Origin: Chelonoidis abingdonii
Lineage: Eukaryota > Chordata > Testudines > Testudinidae
Assembly (NCBI RefSeq): GCF_003597395.2
Contig: NC_133769.1
Location: forward strand, 48,126,037-48,190,036
Direction: 5' to 3'
Length of the DNA stretch: 64,000 nucleotides
The translations under genes were made by a program, and so were the position numbers. Shown here piece by piece: positions 56,325 through 64,000 of this stretch. Each line of letters starts with the position of its first letter. Positions within the stretch are counted from its first letter, which is position 1. A model generated the notes under the pieces. The model made no database searches. It had not been told where the DNA came from and worked only from the letters and a program-made list of their open reading frames with translations.

Positions 56325-56560
56325 GGAGACGATTGCTCTTGTGCTTAAGGCCTGGACTTTGACTCAGGAGATCAAGGCTCAGTTCTTGGCTCTGCCATAG
56401 ATTTCATTGGACAATTATTTAATTTTTCTGTGCCTCAATTCCCTATCTGTAAAATCAGAATAATATTTCTTTTTTTCACCCCCTTTATCTATTTAGACTG
56501 TAAATTCTTTTGGGGACAGATTGCCTCATACAATGTGCAGAATAACATTAACAACAACAA
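56325..56560 (+). repeat. MIR-like SINE
   Basis: CTCTTGTGCTTAAGGCCTGG, ACTCAGGAGATCAAGGCTC, TTCTTGGCTCTGCCATAG, TTTCTGTGCCTCAATTCCC and TATCTGTAAAATCAG follow the MIR order in plus orientation. The 3' part is GACTGTAAATTCTTTTGGGG and ACAGATTGCCTCATAC. Confidence 0.75.
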
Positions 56561-59500
56561 CATAGTCATGCCATATGCTCTAATCCAGAGCAGTGGCAGT
56601 CTGATATGAGTGTATTTGACCGGTCTTAAAGGAGTCACTGCCTTATTAAATTTCCCCCATAGATAGGTGCATACATCATAACTGGCACTTTTTCTGCACT
56701 ATCAACAGAAAGGCCAAACACTCATTTAGTTTCTTATGTTCTAGGAGTGCTCTCTAAATGAAAGGTTTGTATATATGTAAATAGTGAATACATATGGTGC
56801 TAGTGGATGGCGTGCAAGAATATGTAGGCACTGCAAATGGCTTCTTCTGTCACACCTTTACAAGGAGTGCTTATCATATTACCCTTAAAAGTTATCCTTG
56901 CTGGTCAGTGTTAAAGTGCAGGATAGATACACAGCAGGGACAGTGTTGCTGCAAGTGTATTAGAGATTTTAATATCCAAGGCTGTCAATCTAATGCATTT
57001 TGTGCAAGTTAAATTCACTCATGCTTTTTAAACATAGTGCCACATTTGGGAAAACTGAATAAGTAATAAATGTGTATTGGTGAAAATAGACTCATTGTCA
57101 AGCTAGCAGAATATAGAAGCTCAGCTCCTGCTGTCAAATGGAGTGTTGCACGAAGTTCCCAAAGCCAACCAGGATTTTTTTTATTTTAAAACAGCTATTT
57201 AACCTGCTCCAAAACTGCTGAACAAGACCATTTAAATACAAGCAAATATGATGGCTGATGAGACTTCTTGAACAAAAAGCCACATGCAAATAAGGGAGCA
57301 TCAAAAATTATTTGTTCATTATTATCTATTTAAATATATGAATAATTAAGAGGAGAAAGTGCCTATCCTTTGTTCTAGGGGCCTTTTATATCAATTTACA
57401 TAATATAATATGTATTCAGCAGCTTATCCCCCACACACAGTAGAGTAACCAGCCACATGAATTGACTTAACGAACCTAATTCCGCTGAGCATTTCAACCC
57501 TCAGACACTTCCTCCATCCTTAAAGCCTTAGAAAATAGAAGAGCTGTCCAGTGTTTCCTGAAGGTCAATCAGTTCAGGCTACATCCAGAGGAAGTACTGA
57601 GCTCCAACATCGAGGCGCCCTCAGAGAACGCTCTGCTAGAAGACCCTTCTTTCTTTTCTAAATCAAGGAAGTTCTAGCTTGAATTCTTCCACTAATTGCA
57701 GATGTGGAAGTCTGTTCCAGGAAAAGAGGCAGTCTCTCAAATTAGTAGATGCCAGGTCATTTAGGGCTTTGGATATCAAACTGTACTTGGGAACCCACAG
57801 TCAGTGAATGCAGATCACAGAGCACTTGGTGTAATTCCCATATGGCGAGGACAAACCTCATTCTGCATCAAACTCAGTTTCTAAAAAGAGTTACTATATA
57901 GCACATGTAGCAATGTAATTTTAAGCTTACAAAGGCAGGAATTATGGTAGCAATCCTCCATCTCAAATAAATTGTCAATTTCCTGGCAAAGTGCAAATCA
58001 TATAATGTGGTCTTGGCCACTGCTGCTACCTGACCATCCAGCAGCAGCCGATGAACTAATCAGAATCCCTAAACTGAAAACTCAATTGACAGATGGCAAA
58101 CACACACCCTAACCCAACAGGGACAATATAATCATCATCATATCTGCCAGTTGCTATCCCTAGCCCACCAACATCACACCAGGCTTATCCAAATTGAACT
58201 TCACCCAGTTAGTGCTTGTCCATGCCCCAATCTTAAACAGGATACTTGACAGCATGCACTGGCCTGAGACTGAGAGAGACATAAAGCTGGGTATCACCAG
58301 GCCTTTTCACTATCTCTGTTATTGGTCCCATGTACCTACTGAACTGAGGGGAGAAAAAGCTGGTGCCCTATGGAACCCCACTAGACAGTGCCCTTGGGGA
58401 GAAAGACCAATAACCCCAAACTGCCCTGGGATTTTTCAGTCAGAAAAGAAAATAACTAAACCATTCAAGACAAGTCTGGCTGGGTCCTACTAGAGTCAGC
58501 TGATGAGTCAATAATACTTCATGATTAATAGAATTCAAAGGCAACTGGCAGAGTCAATAACATCAGAAGCCCTTGATCTTTTCGCATTGTAGTTTCTGTG
58601 CCATGGGTGTGGGTGTTAGATAGAGGGAAGATGAAAAAGAGAGTGAAGGTAGATTGAAAAATGAAAAGATCTTATGGGTTGCTTTTGAAGTATGGTTATG
58701 GTGTAGTAATGATGGAGCAAATGCAATCTGAGAGGTAGGAAAGGAAATCAATAGGCAAGAACCAAAGACATCTACTCAGCATACATAAGAACATGGTCAA
58801 GAGTGATGAGACAGTCCATACTGAAGGAGATTCCATGAAGCTGAAGAAAACAACAAGGATTTGGAAGACAGTATGAGTAACTAAGAGTTGCGTGGCGATA
58901 TGTACATCATGGCCAGAATGAACATTGAAATCTGTCCAGCGTATTGTTGTTAATTCTTTTTGTTTATTTGAAATGTTAAAAATCCCTAAGATTTTCCCAG
59001 CATGTAATATCTACATAATAATAGGCTATTTTTGATTCCTTATGTTACTATGTATGCGAGACATACTACTGAGATTGTATGTGTATTAATTATGTTAATT
59101 ACTATAAAAGGCATCTAGAGTTGGGGATAGGTACTTTTTATTTACAAACTTAAAGTAACAGTCAATAAATATATGTATTTTATATATAGTCTATAAGTTT
59201 ACTATCTATATGAAAAATCTTAGGGATATTTGACAAATAAATAAAAGCTTCTAGTCCATGGTCCAGAGTATTGGAAAGTGATCCCAAGCAGAGAAAATGT
59301 TGTATTACCTTGATTTTAACTCAGAGAGGGGATGAATCTGGCTCTAGAGACCTCTATGTGTTTTACGAATTGTGTGAGGCTGGAAGACTTTAGAGTATTA
59401 ATAGTTGTTGAGAACATAGTTTCAGCAACATAAATAGTCTGAATTTTACTGGCAAATGATGCCTAGCATAGGTTAACAGGGGTACATGAATGCTGTTTCT

Positions 59501-60229
59501 GAGTGCCTGTGATTTGGAAGGTCTGGTCATTATTTTTTTATTCCCTGAACAGTGTAAAATGTTAGCATGAGTCCGGAATAGCATTCAGATTGGGATGGCA
59601 TCGCTAGTATTGTACTTTTAGGTCAGTGCACTTCTGAAGTGTGTAGCTGGAATTGAAAAACTTACAAATAATGCACTGTGGCTACAAATACCAAGGAATT
59701 CAAATCATTTCAGTGTGTAACTCATAGTCAACATTACTATGCTTGAGCTTTCCCACTTGTAGGTTCTCCCAGGCTTCTAGAAACTATGCATACAGTTGCT
59801 ATCCAGGAGAGAATAGCTGCCATTTTGGTCATGTCTCTGGCAAAGCCATCTCTGTGGACTTGTTTCAGAAGAACAAGTTTTAATCTATATTTTAAGCAGC
59901 AGATGCTCAGGCTGCTAAAATAACCTGAGAAGATGTATTCTGTTTTCTTTGGTGTAGGGATCCTTTAACCTGTGCTATCCACTCATGTGGGAGAGAAGAA
60001 GCCTGACATTAAAATGTGTATCTGCTGACTGTCTCTAGAGTAGGGAGGGAAAGAACTTAAATTAAAGGAAGCTAGGTGTTGCTATATATATATATTACCT
60101 ACTAGACTTCATCACAACACACAGACATCATTTGTCAGAAATACTGAGTATCTTTCTTTAGAAGCCATAGCTGTTTTAAAATTGAATTACTTTCCATTAC
60201 AGCTTGCATGATAACGGTGGAGCTGCTAA

Positions 60230-60300
60230 GGGCCTGACCCAGAGCCCATAAAAGTTTATAAAAGACTCTCATTGACTTCAGTGTGCTTTGGATCAGGCCC
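60230..60300. repeat. Degenerate hairpin repeat
   Basis: The left arm GGGCCTGACCCAGAGCCCAT pairs with the right arm GTGCTTTGGATCAGGCCC. It is one of the clearest members of the GATCAGGCC hairpin family in the window. Confidence 0.6.
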
Positions 60301-61913
60301 TCAAGCAGGGAGTCTCTTATTGAAAACAGCATGATAAACTTCAATGCACAAATTGATTGTGGCATCTAAATGGAGATCTGTGGTATAATATTAATGATAG
60401 ACTATATCTCTTTGGGATTGTTGAATCTGTACTAATTAAGGACTTGGCAATGAGCCCTGCTATGTGTCTGCACAGGAGAGCAATGGGGAACAAGGATCTG
60501 CCTTTAACCCCTGTGTGGGCTACCTTCATCACCAGAACCTACTGGGAGGGCCTGGAAAGCAACTGTCTCCAGGTTGCTACACCACTTCCCATGCAGGAGG
60601 GAAAGAAGTGGGCATGTAGGGGTAGGGTTGGAACTCTGGTAGTAATAACAAACTGCATTTGGCTAAACCTGGACAACATTTTGCAAAATCAACTGACCTT
60701 TCACGCTAGGAGGGTGGAAGGAAAGACACGGCTTCAAATGTAACTCGCTAATGCTATGAATAAATTACCAAAATAAAATAAATCACCTCCTATCCTCATT
60801 CTTCAGCACACACGCAGTTATGGTGTAAAAATTAGCATAACATTAGCTTAAAAACACTGCTTTTCAGACTTTTCTAAGAGTGGCTGGGGGTTAGGTGTGT
60901 TTATTTTCTATATATTTACAATGCAGTTGCTTAAAATTCCTGCAGCAGATGGTTGTGTTTCATTTCAGAGCCAGTGGACTCTTGGTAGCTCAGGGTTCCA
61001 AATCCTGATAGTTTAAATGGAGAACAGAAATGGAATATGCAACTTTAAGGTTCAATTCCCTAGGCTAAGCAACCTGGGAATGAGAGGAAGAGACCTGAAT
61101 TAAGCTATACAATTATTTGGTCTGATAGCTAAGGTCTATAAATAATTGGGTATATGTGTTCCTTTCATTTCTGAGTGCCAGATATAATTCACTTGTACAC
61201 ACCTTAAAAATCAACACAATTAGTCTTGGAGCAAGGGGATACCACACTTTCCCCCATCCGTTTTAAAACTCATATGCAGAGGGAGGAGGAATAATTGATC
61301 AATTTAATAATTCTAAAGATATTTCAAAGGCACAAAATGCTCAAAAAAAGCAATGCTTTGGATGCACTCTTTGCACAGAACTTTTGAAAGCCGCAATGTA
61401 GCCTGAAGCATAATAGTAAATCTTTGGAGGAAAATAAAACTATGTATATTATACATAGTCTCTAAAGTTATCATTGCTGTTCTGAAACCTCCAAGGAAAT
61501 TTTGCACAATAGTTTTGTAGGGAAAGCAATCAAATATCTGATAATATGGGTATTATCTCGGGCTTCAACTACACACACGGATGGAAATGTATATTGTGCC
61601 ATATTTTTCTTGTTAACTATTTTAATTTTCCTGTAGTTTTCATGTCAGCCTGCATCCTTTCCTCAGAACCATTATAAAAAAATCAATAGAAGCTACTTGT
61701 TTTACAGATTTTGGCTAATCAGTAACTGTCGTTTGGTCAGGAGAGAGAACTGTGTGAGGTGGAAAAGGTAAAAGGAAAATGCACTCATTCCTGTGGGCCA
61801 GGTGCTATTTGAACAATCTAGCCTCAGTGATTAAAAACTACCATTGCAATCATGTGCAGGGTCAGACCCACTTTCTGTTTGACATTAAGACTGGATGTGT
61901 GCAGAAAAGACAG

Positions 61914-63195
61914 TTACTCACTTTTGTAACTATTGTTCTTTGAGATGTGTTGCTTGACCGCCGTGTGCACCGGAGAGCTCATATGCACCGGACTCAATGG
62001 TGCTTGCGGCACTGGAATTGATTGTGCCAGCGCTAGAGCCTTCGCGAAGCGGTCTGGTATAGAACGTTGCTCCAAGGGGGGCACAGGTGGTGCCTGCAAC
62101 TGGGTAGAAGCAGGAGGTTGTTTGTGCTGCTTCTTAGACCCCGGAGATAGCGAGTGGCGCTGGGCCGGTCACGGTGCTGGAGATGTCCGGTGCTGGGAGT
62201 CTTTGCCAGTGCTGAGTCTTTCCGGTGCCGGAGGTGCGCTTCAGGCCAACAGTGCCGGGTCTCTGCTCAGGCCCGAGGGCACTGGGCTAAGTGCCGCTTC
62301 CATGAGGAGTTGCCTCAAATGATTAAGTCCTGCTCCTTTTTTGTCTGCGGCTTGAATGCCTTACAGATGTGGCACTTATCTGTTTGATGGGATTCCCCCA
62401 GGCACTTCAGGCAGGAGTCATGGGAGTGTCCCGTAGGCTTCAGCTTGAGGCAGGCTGTAGACATGCGGACTCACCCCTGCAGCGTCTCCTGCTGGTTGTC
62501 TTCAGGAATTAGCTCACTTTCAGCCAAGAGCGCCCTCTGCAGGCTGGTGATCCTCCTGTCCTCTTGGCCCCCATGTCCCTCCCTGGACCCCAGTGCCCTT
62601 TTAACTGGGGTGCTGCCATTTGGCAATCCCCCACCAATCTGGGTCTCCACTCCCTGAGGAACCCCCAACCCACTACCCCCACTTCACCTCAGCATATATC
62701 TACTGCCAGTCACCATCTAACCCCCATGCCCTGGGGCAGATTGCAGTGTACATGCCATTCATCACTGGCAAAGAGGGGTTTGGACCTGCTGTCTTTGCAT
62801 ACCCTTGGCTACGCCTCTATAGCCCCAGTACCTGTCCTGGCCTTTATCAAGGCCGCAGCCTGGGGCTCTCCAGGATGGAGCTCCCCAGCAACTCTGCCTT
62901 TCCCCAGCCCTGGTCCACCCTAGGTACCTTGTCTCTAGCTTCCTGCAGCCAGACCCATCTCCATCTACAAACAGAGAGAAACTGTTTGCTCCTGGCTTCC
63001 CTGGCCTTTCTATACAGGCCAGCTGTGGCCTGATTAGAGTGTGACCCACCTGCGGCTGCTTCCCCAGTCAGCCCAGCCATTAGAGCTGCAGCTTTCAAGC
63101 CCCTCCCAGGCCACTTTTTAAATCCTTCAGGGCAGGAGCGGGTAACCACTCTGCTACACAGGCCAAGCAGGCTTGAAACCCGGAGACCCAGGCAT
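61914..63195 (-). pseudogene. Gag-like ORF remnant with zinc motif, split by an LTR
   Basis: A minus-strand start near 63195 opens MPGSPGFKPAW before the LTR insert. Beyond the insert the same reading matches STACLKLKPTGHSHDSCLKC and then LGESHQTDKCHICKAFKPQT. This gives the pattern C-x2-C-x4-H-x4-C-x2-C, a gag-type zinc motif, at about 62360-62420. Downstream is Pro/Ser-rich sequence ending at 61914 (61-residue frame with LEQRSIPDRFAKALALAQ). Stops interrupt it after the zinc motif. I have no confirmed family name. It probably binds nucleic acid in intact copies. Confidence 0.5.
62464..63158 (-). mobile_element. LTR-like element, copy 2 (about 695 bp)
   Basis: This is homologous along its length to 18104-18796. 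It begins TGCGGACTCACCCCTG and ends TGCTACA. Shared blocks include GGAATTAGCTCA, GTTTGGACCTGCTG and GCAGCCTGGGGCTCTCC. On the minus strand the start is TGTAGCAGAGTGG and a TATA-like CTGTATAGAAAGG is at about the same place as in copy 1. Nearly equal length in two unrelated sites, with TG...CA ends, supports a solo LTR. The open frames of 95 to 137 residues on both strands are chance. Confidence 0.55.
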
Positions 63196-63590
63196 GAGCT
63201 GGGGTATCAGGAAGGAGGGAGGGGAGAAACCCTCTGTCCTCTAACAATTATCTACATAATTTACTATTCACTAGAACTAGAAACTACTAACAACTACACT
63301 ATAACAACTATCTACAGGTATAAATGAGCAAAGAGCTAGGGAAGTGGAGATCAGCTATGCCACGCTCCACAGTTCCAACGACCGTCACAGGCGGTAAGAA
63401 GGAACTGAGGGGGCACTGGGTCAGTAGGGGCATATATCCAGTGCCATAAGGGCACCACTCTTGGTGGCGCTTCAGCCAACCCACCAAGTGTTGCTAGGGT
63501 AAAACCCTTCCAACGATCGTGCACGCAGCATGCGCACACCTAATTGGAATCGATATGAGCAAGGACTCAAAGAAGAACTAATGTAACTAT

Positions 63591-64000
63591 CTTAAGAAAC
63601 ATGCCAATATATCCCTGTAGCTGTTCGTTGTCCTGTAACTTTAGAATTTAAAAGGAATAATGATTTCAATGTTAAAAACTCATTATCTAAAGTTAAAGCA
63701 GCTAGGAAAGATCACTTATGCTTCACCAGAAAGAATAACTGATTTCCTTCATAGATTATCAATATTTAGGACCGATTCACAGAATTTCCAGGGAAGTTTT
63801 TGCACTGATCTCCCTTGTATCTCTAAATGTATTTGAGAGCATCACCTCCATAATCATTCAGCTGTGGGTTCTCCCAGTAGGGATGAAATAAACAAACAAA
63901 AGTAAATGTCCCATTCTGAATGTGATCCAAAAGTGTGATTTAGATGTAAAGATGATTCGACACACCAGGAGCTCATTTACTTGCTCTTCAGTTCTTTGGG
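63591..64000. other. Gene-free tail of the window
   Basis: I see no gene or repeat in this AT-rich tail. Confidence 0.45.

Larger units (their letters stand above)
56001..61911. other. Gene-free stretch
   Basis: No gene is supported. It includes a MIR (56325-56560), a hairpin repeat (60230-60300) and (TA)n at about 60083-60096. The 57460-58500 part has LINE-like antisense text (GCCAGGTCATTTAGGGCTTT) that I cannot assign. Plus- and minus-strand frames of 61 to 128 residues lack domains. Confidence 0.35.
61912..63590 (-). mobile_element. Inverted-repeat element with gag-like ORF, possibly DIRS-type
   Basis: The left end GTAACTATTGTTCTTTGAGA (about 61926) is mirrored at the right by GTTACATTAGTTCTTCTTTG (reverse strand, about 63585), with TGTTGCT and CTTGCTC following. 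Between them a minus-strand ORF remnant encodes a gag-like zinc motif. The element is split by an LTR-like insert at 62464-63158, and lacks RT or recombinase. Inverted ends plus a gag-like first ORF would fit a DIRS-type retrotransposon, or another TIR element. The class is uncertain. Confidence 0.5.

Noticed and set aside
57460..58500. Possible ancient LINE or other repeat in this stretch
   Set aside because: Some phrases felt familiar (GCCAGGTCATTTAGGGCTTT), but I could not find an ordered set of motifs or name a family.
61933..62322. 129-residue plus-strand frame in the inverted-repeat element
   Set aside because: It is antisense to the gag-like remnant, whose zinc motif is on the minus strand.
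1..64000. CRISPR arrays, bacterial operons, rRNA or intact tRNA genes
   Set aside because: No regularly spaced direct repeats, Shine-Dalgarno-led gene runs, rRNA-like sequence or full tRNA cloverleaf was seen; the window is vertebrate repeat-rich DNA.

Overview
This window reads as intergenic or deep-intronic DNA from a sauropsid, most likely a turtle; a crocodilian is the main alternative. It is AT-rich and eukaryotic, with no operons and no host protein-coding gene, rRNA or tRNA that I can support. The lineage call rests on repeats: many CR1 LINE fragments with the TTCTATGATT-type 3' end, MIR-like SINE remnants, hAT and PIF-Harbinger miniature elements, and LTR elements of the types I know from turtle genomes. 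Family names come from motifs and memory of the families, not from a database search.

The main structure is a Ty3/Gypsy retrotransposon at 25097-32207, lying on the minus strand between two LTRs. Reading right to left it has a 5' LTR (31632-32207), a primer-site-like sequence, a gag remnant with a SCAN-like segment and a broken zinc knuckle (30540-31571), an inserted Harbinger derivative (about 28975-30110), integrase (27480-28640), reverse transcriptase (26518-27384), RNase H (25965-26303), a purine tract and a 3' LTR (25097-25816). Integrase lies upstream of reverse transcriptase, which is the unusual gene order of Gmr1-like Gypsy elements. That group is also the reported source of the vertebrate SCAN domain. 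The copy is dead: it carries frameshifts, stops and a mutated YxDD motif.

Other regions, left to right: 1-5250 has a possible LTR tail, CR1 fragments and an old CR1-like RT remnant. 5250-8900 has a Harbinger end, a possible LTR-like repeat, a degenerate L1-like RT fragment and a 480-bp hAT element. 10074-14860 has hAT elements with perfect 8-bp target duplications, a MIR, and a possible LTR that carries one of the hATs. 17790-19960 is a CR1 split by a 693-bp LTR-like insert and by a tRNA-SINE-like insert. 32235-33420 is a CR1 split by a 658-bp hAT element. 40645-41745 is a CR1 split by a 670-bp element. 43195-43406 is a Harbinger-type MITE. 47826-47994 is a TTAA-flanked, long-inverted-repeat MITE. 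54775-56000 is a CR1 carrying a truncated Gypsy-type LTR. 61912-63590 is an inverted-repeat element with a gag-like zinc motif, itself interrupted by a second copy of the 693-bp LTR-like element.

The rest is mostly unannotated AT-rich sequence with microsatellites and a few stretches rich in homeodomain-type sites that could be conserved non-coding elements. I see no new cellular system. The points of interest are the Gmr1/SCAN element, the gag-like inverted-repeat element, the L1-like fossil, the palindromic repeat families and the nested insertion history.
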